Assembly: GCA_902783535.1 (NCBI GenBank)
Contig: CACZRJ010000067.1
Location: 1-8,996, forward strand
DNA length: 8,996 nucleotides
DNA from: an uncultured Ruminococcus sp.
GTDB taxonomy: Bacteria; Bacillota; Clostridia; Oscillospirales; CAG-382
Direction: 5' to 3'
Part shown: positions 1 through 6,927 of the stretch, piece by piece
Position numbering within the stretch: the stretch's first letter is position 1
Layout: every line of letters starts with the position of its first letter
Translations under genes and position numbers: made by a program
Notes under the pieces: generated by a model
Told to the model about the DNA's origin: nothing
The model's input: only the letters and a program-made list of their open reading frames with translations
Databases searched by the model: none

Positions 1-1
1 C

Positions 2-124
2 CATACCATATTAGGAAAGGAACATAAACTAAAAGCGCAAAAGTGGGAGGATAAACGGCATCTTTATGAAAAAGCAATACAAAAAAGAACAGCAGAAAAA
101 AGAACGTACCACTTAATGATGTAA
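2..124 (+). CDS. Possible C-terminal end of a gene entering from the left edge
   Basis: One plus-strand frame is open from base 2 to a TAA at 122-124 and encodes 40 residues, very rich in Lys, Arg, Glu and Gln (it contains KAQKWEDKRHLYEKAI). No start codon or family motif is visible, so it would be only the tail of a gene. A basic C-terminal tail is common in DNA-binding and transposition proteins, and the frame sits beside repeats that could belong to an insertion sequence, but that link is inference. In AT-rich DNA an open run of 40 codons can also arise by chance, so confidence is low. Confidence 0.25.
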   Translation, partial: HTILGKEHKLKAQKWEDKRHLYEKAIQKRTAEKRTYHLMM

Positions 125-290
125 TCAACAACCTGTATTTTAAAAACAATCTTGTGTATTTTTCCATTTTTACCACTCCATTAATGCTTCTGCTTCAACA
201 CATTTTGAAACAACAGCATGCACCTGCAACTTTCATTACCGACACAAGGTCATGGTTTTGATTCTGTTCTCCTGTTGTTCTTTCGTATCA

Positions 291-416
291 ATCAGGGTAT
301 TCCCTTTTGCCTCAGAACAAGGGTGAAAAGGATAAATTGGAGTGAATCGGTATAACTAATCAGGATAAACTTTTTTGCCTAAAACAACACGTTTTCAGGA
401 TAAATCACTTTGCCCT
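291..416. repeat. Three imperfect direct repeats of about 22 bp
   Basis: Three copies share the pattern TCAGG-R-TA followed by a T-rich stretch and TTTGCC. They lie at 291-312, 359-380 and 394-415. By eye the first two agree at 17 of 22 positions and the last two at 16 of 22. The conserved parts are the outer blocks (TCAGG at the left, TTTGCC at the right), while the middle varies. A partial fourth match, AGGATAAATT, lies at 329-338. Conserved ends with a variable middle suggest binding sites for one protein, for example a transposase at an element end, rather than a simple tandem repeat. Confidence 0.55.
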
Positions 417-422
417 ATAACA

Positions 423-2330
423 TCAGTTTTTTGGGACGTAAAGCGCACGCGTCGCGTTCAGCACGGCAAGAACGAGGACTCCGACGTCGGCGAATGCCGC
501 CAGCGGCATCGCATATGCACTCAGCGCTGAGCCCGCATTGACCGTCAGGATGACTTCCAGAACGAGAACCGCAAGTTTGACGATCAGTGAGAAAACGACA
601 TTCTCCCAGACGATCCGCATTGTCTTTTTCGCGGTGCGGACCGCAAGAGCGACTTTCGACGGCTTGTCGTCCATCAGAACCACATCCGCCGCTTCGATGG
701 CGGCGTCAGACCCGAGCGCGCCCATGGCGATTCCGAGATCGGCCCTCGAAAGGACCGGCGCATCGTTGATTCCGTCGCCGACAAACGCGAGCGCACGATT
801 TTCCGGTTTTTCCAGAAGCTGTTCGACGATCGTGACCTTGTTCTCCGGCATCAAACCGCAATAGCACTCGTCCATCCCGAGGATACCGGCAAAATGCTCG
901 CCTGCGGCAGCCTGATCGCCGGTCAGCATCACTGTCTTGCGCGGTTTCAGCCGGCGGATCGCCTCGATCGCATCGTCTTTCAGCTCATCTTCGATTTCAA
1001 CATGTCCCGCATAACTGCCGTCCACCGCGACATGAATGACGGTCCCGGTGTGTTCGCTGCACGAATGCCATGAGATCTTGTTGATATCCATCCATATGCC
1101 GCTTCCGACGAGGATCGGTTTTTCTCCGACCTTCGCGCGGATCCCGTATCCGGGGATCTCCTCCACTTCGCTCACGAGCGTGCAGTCGATTTCCTTCTTG
1201 TAAGCCATTTTCAAGGACATCGAAATCGGATGGTCGGAATAACTTTCCGCCGCAGCCGCATAATAGAGGAGCTGCTGCTCCGTCAGCATGTCCGGGTGAA
1301 CCACCGTGACATGGAATTTTCCCTTGGTCAGCGTCCCCGTCTTGTCGAAAGCGACCGTCCTGACTTTGGAAAGAACTTCAAGCCAGTTGGAGCCCTTGAT
1401 CAGGATGCCCCGCCTTGCAGCGCCGCCGATTCCTCCGAAGAATGTCAGCGGAACGGAAATGACCAGCGCACAGGGACATGACACGACGAGGCAGGTCAGC
1501 GCGAGCTTGATCCACTGTTTCCAGTCCTGGCCGAAAAGAAGCGGAGGAATGACGCCCAGCAGCAGTGCGGAAATCACCACGACAGGCGTATAATATTTCG
1601 CAAATCTGGTAATGAAATTTTCGCTTTTCGCTTTGGCCGACGATGCGTTCTCGACGAGATCAAGGATCTTGGAAACAGTGGATTCGGCGTAAGGCTTTGT
1701 CACTTCGACCTTCAGCAGACCGCTCATATTGATGCATCCGCTGATAACGTCCGCGCCCTCTCCGACGAATCTCGGCAAAGACTCGCCCGTCAGGGCGGCC
1801 GTATCCAGATCCGAGTGGCCTTCGCGCACGATTCCGTCGAGCGGGACCTTTTCCCCGGGCTTGACAAGAATCATGTCGCCGACGCTGACTTCATCCGGAG
1901 ACACCTGTTCCGTCGTCCCGTCACGGACAACGTTCGCGTAATCCGGGCGGATATTCATCAGATTGGAAACGGATTTCCGGCTTCTTCCGACCGCGATGCC
2001 CTGCAGAAGTTCCCCGATCTGATACAGGATCATGACCATGCACGCTTCCGGGTATTCTCCGTCGCCGAACACGACCGCCATGACAAATACGCCGACCGTG
2101 GCGATGGACATCAGGAAGTTCTCGTCGAACACCTGCCCGTGTCCGATGTTGCGGATCGCCTTCCACAAAACGCTGTAGCCGACGATCAGGTAAGGAACGA
2201 GAAAAAGCGGAAATGCAACAAACCAGGGCCATTCTTCAACGTACCCGAGCTTGTCCAGAATGAACAGCGGAATAAACAGCGCCGTTGCCGCAATGATGCG
2301 GATCAGCAGTTTTTTTTGTTTTTTTGTCAT
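423..2330 (-). CDS. Heavy-metal P1B-type ATPase, CPC type (Zn/Cd/Pb exporter family)
   Basis: Predicted inner-membrane pump using ATP to export soft divalent cations. All catalytic elements are present: TGES (181-184) in the actuator domain, CPC (285-287) in the ion-path helix, DKTGT (329-333) with the phosphorylated Asp, HP (367-368) in the nucleotide domain, TGD (470-472) and GDGIND (518-523). CPC, Lys585 in the next-to-last helix and Asp615 in the last match the ZntA/CadA (P1B-2) pattern, so Zn, Cd or Pb is likelier than Cu. FDENFLM (68-74) is also typical of this class. The protein lacks the N-terminal HMA domain of ZntA and CadA, which explains its length of 635 rather than about 730 residues; the gene upstream supplies one separately. 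The start follows AAGGAA by about 10 bases, 25 bases after the HMA gene. Codons 3-8 contain two long A runs (A7 and A8). The C-terminus looks complete. The exact metal cannot be read from the sequence. Confidence 0.95.
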   Translation of the reverse strand: MTKKQKKLLIRIIAATALFIPLFILDKLGYVEEWPWFVAFPLFLVPYLIVGYSVLWKAIRNIGHGQVFDENFLMSIATVGVFVMAVVFGDGEYPEACMVMILYQIGELLQGIAVGRSRKSVSNLMNIRPDYANVVRDGTTEQVSPDEVSVGDMILVKPGEKVPLDGIVREGHSDLDTAALTGESLPRFVGEGADVISGCINMSGLLKVEVTKPYAESTVSKILDLVENASSAKAKSENFITRFAKYYTPVVVISALLLGVIPPLLFGQDWKQWIKLALTCLVVSCPCALVISVPLTFFGGIGGAARRGILIKGSNWLEVLSKVRTVAFDKTGTLTKGKFHVTVVHPDMLTEQQLLYYAAAAESYSDHPISMSLKMAYKKEIDCTLVSEVEEIPGYGIRAKVGEKPILVGSGIWMDINKISWHSCSEHTGTVIHVAVDGSYAGHVEIEDELKDDAIEAIRRLKPRKTVMLTGDQAAAGEHFAGILGMDECYCGLMPENKVTIVEQLLEKPENRALAFVGDGINDAPVLSRADLGIAMGALGSDAAIEAADVVLMDDKPSKVALAVRTAKKTMRIVWENVVFSLIVKLAVLVLEVILTVNAGSALSAYAMPLAAFADVGVLVLAVLNATRALYVPKN

Positions 2331-2355
2331 AGGATTGTATTCCTTCAGCGGGTCC

Positions 2356-2577
2356 TCACTTCAGAAGAATCACACAGTCGGGTTCGACTTTCTTACAGAC
2401 CTTGACGACCTGCTTCAGAATCGAGTCAAATCTGCCGTCGTCAACGTCAAGGACCAGTTTTTGCGCGACGTAGCTGACCGTCGCATCGTTCACGCCGTCA
2501 ATTTTTTTGATGGCTTCCTCCATTTTCGCCGCGCAATTCGCGCAGTCGAGATCTTCCAGTTCAAATGTTTTCTTCAT
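2356..2577 (-). CDS. Small HMA-domain metal-binding protein (73 aa)
   Basis: This is a single heavy-metal-associated domain, predicted to be a soluble cytoplasmic ferredoxin-like fold. DCANC (residues 11-15) is the CxxC metal loop between strand 1 and helix 1. It is followed by AAKMEEAIKKIDGVNDATVSY, the usual helix and second strand. Two further Cys lie at 61 and 68. It lies directly upstream of an ATPase without an HMA domain, so it probably acts as that pump's detached regulatory or delivery domain; small HMA genes beside CadA-like pumps are common in anaerobic Firmicutes. The ATG at 2577 was chosen because AAAGGAGA lies 7 bases before it and the HMA fold begins at once. A longer reading from further upstream would add a tail of Arg/Lys-rich shadow sequence from the yfhO gene. 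The start overlaps the end of yfhO by 17 bases, suggesting coupled translation. Confidence 0.9.
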   Translation of the reverse strand: MKKTFELEDLDCANCAAKMEEAIKKIDGVNDATVSYVAQKLVLDVDDGRFDSILKQVVKVCKKVEPDCVILLK

Positions 2578-5347
2578 CGTTATGTCTCCTTTCGTTTTGA
2601 TCTGATTCCTGATCCACGGACTGGTCGGCGACGGGGGCTTCGATGTCTTCCGTCCCCGCGCAGTCCGGGCATGATTCGCTTTCGTCCTTCTCCTGCGTTT
2701 TTCCTTCGCCGGTTTCATTGAAAAACTTATCGTTTTCTTCCCTGCGGATCCGCTCGCGCTCTTTTCGGGTCAGGATGTTGAAATCCGATTCCTCGTAATA
2801 GGATTCCCGGAAGAACCTGTACGTCGCCTTTTCTTTTTTCCTGAACTTGAAAAGGATCAGGTAAAGAATGAACAGGAGCAGGCCGGCGGCCGAGACGGCC
2901 GCACCCGTCAGGATGCCGTTCGTCCGGTAGCTGAACTCCACTTCGCTCGCCCCCGCGGGAACTTCGACCGCCATCATGCCGGCGTCGACAACGAGGACCT
3001 TTGCGTCCTGCCCGTTGACTTTCGCCGTCCAGCCGCCGTCGTAAGGAACGGAGAAGAACAGGATCTCCGGCGCACCGGTTTTCACGGAGGCCTTGAATCC
3101 GTATGAGTTCCAAGTGAACGCATCAACGGTTTCCGCGCGGCGCTCGGAAATCGAGTTTTCGAACGTGCCGTAATTCGCCTTGCGGCGGTCATCGTCCGTC
3201 ACTCTGGTCATAAACCGTGCGTAGTATTCCGTCTCTTCGTCCGGCACGATCAGATAAGTGCAGAGCAGGCAGGAGCGCTGATACCCGGATGCGACTTCCT
3301 TGAAATCGCTTTCCGTCATGAATTCGTCAAACCAGAATCCCATCGGCAAACAGTTCTGATTCTCGTATATGTCGAATTCATTCTGCGTACCGTAATAGCT
3401 CCATCCCTTTTCCGTATCAAACTTTTCCTTCACATAATAATTCAGCCCGTCCTCGGTGCGGATCATCGAATAGTTCTCGTCGTCGAGATACTTCTCGTTC
3501 GCTTCCTCATCGGACGCATCGACAGAGACCTCTTTCCGGCCGTTGGTTCCTTTCCGAATGAAGGAATACTTCGTGGAGGTCAGCCCGCGCAGACCGTACC
3601 AGGAACTCTCGGTCCGGGAGCCGACGCTTCTCGAATAGCCGATCAGAGAGTAGAAATCCATCAGCGATGGAGGAACGACGGTATGGAAGCACTCGATGGA
3701 CGGATAATGCCAGTAGATATTCAGATTGTCCAGTGTGCTGATGTTGTCGGTTCTGTAGAAGTCGATCCGGTAGAACTCATCTTCCGGAGAAGGCAATTCG
3801 ACATGTCCGTTCACCGCCTGATTGACCAGGAAGTTGCTTGCGTAAGCGTACTGTTTTCCGTTCCCGATATGCAGGCATCCGTAAACGACGATGATGCAGG
3901 CTGTCGCGGCCAGAAGCCCGCGGGAGAACGCCTGCGTTCCGCGCAGCCTCCGGACCAGATACCACAGAACGGCGATGCCGGCCACCGCGATGGCGGCGTA
4001 CAGCCAGAACCGGAGGATGTACGGGGCTCTTCCCAGCTGATAGTCGACTTTGTCTTCCGTATACGGATTGTCAAACCAAAGAAGACCGAACGGGATTGCG
4101 AACGCGCCGATACAGCAGAGGCTGGCGGTCAGCGCGCCCTTCCATCTGGATTCTGGATGATCCAGCGATATGACGGTTCCGACGCAGAACATCATGACCA
4201 TCATGTACATCCATCGCGCGTAATATGATGTGTTCCCGAGGAAGAACAGGCTGTTCAAAACCGGTACGACAGAGCATATGATCAGGAAAACGACCAGCAT
4301 TTTCAGCCATTTGTATTTTTTGACCGTAAACAAGGAGAACACGCCCGTCATGCCGAAAAGGGGGATCCAGCCGGAAACGGACGACCATCGTTCCGCGTGC
4401 CCGCAGAACAGATTCGTTCTGGACGGAATGTCCGGCGGGAAGAAATAGGAATAGACGATCTGCCCGTAGCGCTGCCAGTAAAGACCGTCGTCTTTGACCC
4501 AGAACAGCATCCGCTCCACGCTGGAAAAGAACCGGTTCAAACGAGAATTCCCGAAAACGCCGAGCGCAGCCGGCCAGAACAGGACCATGCTCATCATGAA
4601 ACCGAAAACAGCCTCCGCTGCAAGCGCAAGAAATCGTTTTCCGGTGATCCGGAAAGAACCGTCCATGCAGCGGAACAGGAAATACATAAGGCAGAAAAAG
4701 ACCTGACCGGCAAACATGAAGTAGTTGCCCATCGCATTCAGGCAGACAGCGATTGCGAACAATCCCTTTCTGCGGTTCTGGATCAGTTCCTCCATCCCGA
4801 TCAGAAGCAGCGGGAAAACGGCGACAACGTCGTGGAACTGGTTGAAGAAAGTGTTGTAGATCTGGAACCCGCAGAAGGCGTACAGAAGAGCGCCGAGTAC
4901 GGCATAATCCTGATTCCGGACCCATCTTTTCAGATAGCAGTAAGCGAGCATGGCCGCGACGATGTATTTTATGATATACATCGGGGCCATCAGATAAGGC
5001 GCCCATGACGACGGGAACAGGCACATGAACCAGAAAAACGGGCTACCGAGCACATAGTAGGAATAACTCCCGACGAAATTGGAGCCCATATCCGTGTACC
5101 AGTCCCATCCGAAATTACCGGACCGGACCATATCCACGCAATGCCTGTAAAAGGGGATCTGCTGCGCGTTGTAATCTCCGTAATAAAGGAACACCGGATG
5201 TCCCGTCTGGATCCATTCAAAAATGACGAACGGAAGCATCAGAAACGAGGCGATCGCCAGCGTATATAAAAATGTTTTGCGGTAATAGACATATTTGGCC
5301 TGCGCTTCAGTCAGAAGACGCCCGTCCTTGTCAAACGTTTCGCCCAT
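2561..5347 (-). CDS. YfhO-family multi-spanning membrane protein (GT-C-like)
   Basis: Large integral membrane protein. After a short cytoplasmic N-terminus, the first helix is at about 26-45, followed by GDYNAQQIPFYRH (57-69), the YfhO-type first outer loop with an Asp (58) of the kind used for catalysis in GT-C enzymes. About a dozen more hydrophobic segments run to residue 493. A large outer region (about 494-810) ends with a PYDGGWTAKVNG block (768-779), typical of the family's C-terminus, then a last helix at 812-834 and a charged cytoplasmic tail. In Bacillus subtilis YfhO acts with CsbB in glycosylating lipoteichoic acid, so transfer of sugar to an envelope polymer is a reasonable but unproven role. 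The tail (835-928) is unusually long and acidic, with a CPDC motif at 893-896. The start ATG has a close-set AAGGAT before it; no better Met lies before the first helix. It heads the operon with the metal genes. Confidence 0.85.
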   Translation of the reverse strand: MGETFDKDGRLLTEAQAKYVYYRKTFLYTLAIASFLMLPFVIFEWIQTGHPVFLYYGDYNAQQIPFYRHCVDMVRSGNFGWDWYTDMGSNFVGSYSYYVLGSPFFWFMCLFPSSWAPYLMAPMYIIKYIVAAMLAYCYLKRWVRNQDYAVLGALLYAFCGFQIYNTFFNQFHDVVAVFPLLLIGMEELIQNRRKGLFAIAVCLNAMGNYFMFAGQVFFCLMYFLFRCMDGSFRITGKRFLALAAEAVFGFMMSMVLFWPAALGVFGNSRLNRFFSSVERMLFWVKDDGLYWQRYGQIVYSYFFPPDIPSRTNLFCGHAERWSSVSGWIPLFGMTGVFSLFTVKKYKWLKMLVVFLIICSVVPVLNSLFFLGNTSYYARWMYMMVMMFCVGTVISLDHPESRWKGALTASLCCIGAFAIPFGLLWFDNPYTEDKVDYQLGRAPYILRFWLYAAIAVAGIAVLWYLVRRLRGTQAFSRGLLAATACIIVVYGCLHIGNGKQYAYASNFLVNQAVNGHVELPSPEDEFYRIDFYRTDNISTLDNLNIYWHYPSIECFHTVVPPSLMDFYSLIGYSRSVGSRTESSWYGLRGLTSTKYSFIRKGTNGRKEVSVDASDEEANEKYLDDENYSMIRTEDGLNYYVKEKFDTEKGWSYYGTQNEFDIYENQNCLPMGFWFDEFMTESDFKEVASGYQRSCLLCTYLIVPDEETEYYARFMTRVTDDDRRKANYGTFENSISERRAETVDAFTWNSYGFKASVKTGAPEILFFSVPYDGGWTAKVNGQDAKVLVVDAGMMAVEVPAGASEVEFSYRTNGILTGAAVSAAGLLLFILYLILFKFRKKEKATYRFFRESYYEESDFNILTRKERERIRREENDKFFNETGEGKTQEKDESESCPDCAGTEDIEAPVADQSVDQESDQNERRHNDEENI
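2585..2592 (-). promoter_or_regulatory. Ribosome binding site of the HMA gene, inside yfhO
   Basis: AAAGGAGA on the minus strand sits 7 bases before the HMA start codon. It lies within the yfhO coding sequence, whose stop is at 2561-2563, past the HMA start. Ribosomes finishing yfhO therefore cross both this site and the HMA start, which favours translational coupling. The site also decides the short 73-residue start over any longer reading. Confidence 0.75.
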
Positions 5348-5378
5348 ATCCTTATCTCACACATATCTTTTCATATTA

Positions 5379-5407
5379 AATATATCATCAGTGCAGACCG
5401 TTGTCAA
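5379..5407 (-). promoter_or_regulatory. Near-consensus sigma-A promoter of the minus-strand operon
   Basis: Read on the minus strand, TTGACA (5407-5402) is a perfect -35 box and TATATT (5384-5379) a good -10 box, separated by exactly 17 bases. Transcription would start near 5372, giving a leader of about 25 bases before the yfhO ATG. No equal promoter was seen before the HMA or ATPase genes, so it may serve all three. Such a strong core promoter usually needs a repressor if expression is conditional, and a palindrome overlaps the -35 box. Confidence 0.75.
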
Positions 5408-5410
5408 CGG
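5398..5410. promoter_or_regulatory. 13-bp perfect palindrome over the -35 box, candidate operator
   Basis: CCGTTG-T-CAACGG is a perfect inverted repeat of two 6-base arms around one central base, and it contains the whole -35 hexamer of the minus-strand promoter. A repressor bound here would exclude RNA polymerase. The TTGACA box itself contributes TTG/CAA symmetry, so part of the match is automatic; the extra CCG/CGG arms are not. The regulator is unknown and none is encoded in the window. Confidence 0.45.
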
Positions 5411-5445
5411 AAAAAAGCACAATTCAGCCGTCTCACGGCAAAAAA

Positions 5446-5461
5446 GTTAGCGGCGGCTAAC
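5446..5461. promoter_or_regulatory. Inverted repeat in the divergent region, candidate operator
   Basis: GTTAGC-GGCG-GCTAAC has perfect 6-base arms around four bases. TTAGC/GCTAA half-sites resemble MarR/SlyA-type operators (SlyA consensus TTAGCAAGCTAA) and are loosely similar to TTAGG-type sites of DtxR-like metal regulators. It lies about 74 bases upstream of the expected minus-strand start and 47 bases before the plus-strand TATAAT, so it could serve either side. No T run follows the 3' arm on the plus strand. On the minus strand the bases after the arm are TTTTTTGCC, so a weak terminator-like hairpin cannot be excluded, but it would have no gene to terminate. Confidence 0.4.
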
Positions 5462-5494
5462 CAATTGCCTGCACAGAATTGTTACGCATCCCAC

Positions 5495-5523
5495 TTGCAC
5501 TTTCGATTATAATGTGCTACATT
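5495..5523 (+). promoter_or_regulatory. Probable promoter of the ADP-ribosylglycohydrolase operon
   Basis: A perfect TATAAT -10 box lies at 5508-5513, 33 bases before the first ATG, but no good -35 box sits 16-18 bases upstream of it (5485-5490 reads CGCATC). A second reading pairs TTGCAC (5495-5500) with TACATT (5518-5523) at a 17-base spacing, with both boxes weak. Either gives a short leader. The promoter looks weaker than its divergent partner and may need an activator. Confidence 0.45.
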
Positions 5524-5546
5524 AAAGCAAAAGACGATGGAGAAGA

Positions 5547-6902
5547 ATGCATATGCCGCTTTGGGAATCCGTATATGACCTCGTCAAAAACGAATTGATC
5601 GAGCGCCGGGAGGAAGGATGCGATGTTTCCGGCTTTTCGGAAAGGATCGAAGCATCCCGGGAATGCAAAGAAGATCTTCTCGCGCTTTACCGCGAGATGT
5701 CTGCGCTTCCCGTCCGACCGGATTATCCGTATGAAGAACCGGATGACCTCCGAGAGATTTTATGCAAAGCATCCGGCACCGTCCGCGGCTCGGGATTTCG
5801 GGGATCGGAGGCCGACCTTTACGACAAAATCTACGGCGCCTGGCTCGGCAGATGCGCAGGCTGCGCGCTCGGAAAGCCGGTAGAGGCGCATCCGTTCGTC
5901 GCCGGCGGGGACGGCAAGCGAGGATATGAGCATATCCGCGCGTGGCTTGAAGGCGCGAACGCCTATCCGCTTTCCGATTATTTCCCTTCCGAGTCAGCCG
6001 CTTCCGATCATTACCGCATTTATTGCCCCGACAGTCAAAAAGCCAATATCCGGTTCATGGAAACGGACGATGACATCCGGTATCTCGTTCTTGCCCTGCT
6101 GCTGAACGAGCGAAAAGGAAACGATTTCACACCCGACGACGTTCGCGACAACTGGCTGACGCACCTGCCGGTCTATGAAACGTTCACGGCCGAGCGAATC
6201 GCATATCTGAACAGCATGAACTGCGATCTGCAGGATGAGGATGAGCGAAGAGCGTATGTCAGGAACTATCTGAATCCCTACCGCGAATGGATCGGAGCTC
6301 AGATCCGGGTGGATCATTATGCATATGTGAACGCCGGATTTCCGGAGACGGCCGCAAAAGCGGCATTTCAGGACGCCTCGTTCTCTCATACGAAAAACGG
6401 CGTTTACGGGGCGATGTTCGTCAGCGCGATGATTGCAGCGGCCTTTACGGAACGCGATCCGGAGACATGCATTAGGGCCGGGCTTTCGGCCATCCCTGTC
6501 TCTTCCAGACTGCACGAAGCTTTGGAAAAGGCAATCGTCATCGGGAAAGAGTCCGCGTCGCAGGAAGAACTGTTCCATCGTCTGTGGGACGAATTCTCCT
6601 GCTATCAGTGGGTCCACACGATCAACAACGCCGCAGCGGTCGCCGCCGCCCTCGTGTTTTCCGGAGGGGATTTTGAAACGGCCATCACGGCAGCGGTCGC
6701 CAACGGATGGGACACAGATTGCAACGGTGCGACTGTCGGGTCGGTCCTCGGCGCGATTCTCGGTGCCAGAAATCTCCCCGAAAAATGGATCTCTCCGCTT
6801 CACGATACGCTGTATTCCGCAATTCCCGGCTTCCATCCGATCTCTATTTCAGACTGCGCCAAACGCACTCTGAATGTGTACAATAAACTCCACAACGTCT
6901 GA
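5547..6902 (+). CDS. ADP-ribosylglycohydrolase-fold family protein
   Basis: Predicted cytoplasmic all-helical, metal-dependent hydrolase of the DraG/ARH family, whose known members remove ADP-ribose from proteins or small molecules. The domain begins at LYDKIYGAWLGRCAGCALGKPVE (91-113). ETDDDIRY (172-179) and GWDTDCNGATVG (387-398) supply the Asp/Glu/Thr cluster that holds two Mg ions in the family. The stretch from EWIGAQIRVDHYAY (247-260) to HTKNGVYGAMF (281-291) resembles a bacterial subgroup of unassigned substrate, so removal of ADP-ribose should not be assumed. An extra N-terminal region of about 90 residues, mostly charged and helical in appearance, precedes the fold. There is no signal peptide. 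Two starts are possible: ATG at 5547 (GGAG 4 bases before) and ATG at 5553 (GGAG 10 bases before); the second has better spacing and would remove two residues. The CotH gene follows after 25 bases. Confidence 0.88.
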   Translation: MHMPLWESVYDLVKNELIERREEGCDVSGFSERIEASRECKEDLLALYREMSALPVRPDYPYEEPDDLREILCKASGTVRGSGFRGSEADLYDKIYGAWLGRCAGCALGKPVEAHPFVAGGDGKRGYEHIRAWLEGANAYPLSDYFPSESAASDHYRIYCPDSQKANIRFMETDDDIRYLVLALLLNERKGNDFTPDDVRDNWLTHLPVYETFTAERIAYLNSMNCDLQDEDERRAYVRNYLNPYREWIGAQIRVDHYAYVNAGFPETAAKAAFQDASFSHTKNGVYGAMFVSAMIAAAFTERDPETCIRAGLSAIPVSSRLHEALEKAIVIGKESASQEELFHRLWDEFSCYQWVHTINNAAAVAAALVFSGGDFETAITAAVANGWDTDCNGATVGSVLGAILGARNLPEKWISPLHDTLYSAIPGFHPISISDCAKRTLNVYNKLHNV

Positions 6903-6927
6903 ACTCACCATACTAGGGGTGTATGCC

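Larger units (their letters stand above)
1..422. other. AT-rich segment, possible insertion-sequence end
   Basis: This stretch differs sharply in composition from the rest of the window. Hand counts give 17/60 GC at 121-180, 23/60 at 301-360 and 20/60 at 361-420, but 33/60 at 421-480 just inside the ATPase gene. The change falls at the ATPase stop codon. Apart from the possible gene tail at 2-124 and the direct repeats at 291-416, bases 125-290 show nothing I recognise. On the minus strand the segment begins with TG at 422-421, and several short repeats follow in the same direction, as seen at the ends of some IS families (IS21 family ends begin TG and carry repeated putative transposase-binding sites). 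No transposase or target-site duplication is visible, so a mobile origin is unproven. Confidence 0.35.

Noticed and set aside
381..395. AAAAC-AACAC-GTTTT inverted repeat considered as a terminator for the ATPase operon
   Set aside because: The stem is only five mostly A-T pairs, far too weak for a terminator, with no GC-rich core. No other clear terminator was found in 1-422.
1815..2405. 196-codon plus-strand frame opposite the ATPase start and HMA gene
   Set aside because: It is antisense to two well-supported genes, rich in His/Arg/Asp, and has no recognisable motif.
2356..2718. 120-residue version of the HMA protein with an N-terminal extension
   Set aside because: The extra residues are an Arg/Lys-rich out-of-frame reading of the yfhO tail; a good ribosome site precedes the internal Met where the domain begins.
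4071..5024. 317-codon minus-strand frame overlapping yfhO in another phase
   Set aside because: Its protein is Arg/Pro-rich shadow sequence with no membrane or domain pattern, while the yfhO frame is continuous and family-like.
5357..5374. Five-codon leader reading frame (ATG AAA AGA TAT GTG TGA) before yfhO
   Set aside because: Its ATG falls at about the predicted transcription start, with no room for a ribosome site, and it shows no attenuator structure.
5994..6836. 280-codon open frame on the minus strand inside the ADP-ribosylglycohydrolase gene
   Set aside because: It lies wholly antisense to a gene with clear family motifs, shows no domain, and comes from the GC-rich codon use of the real gene.
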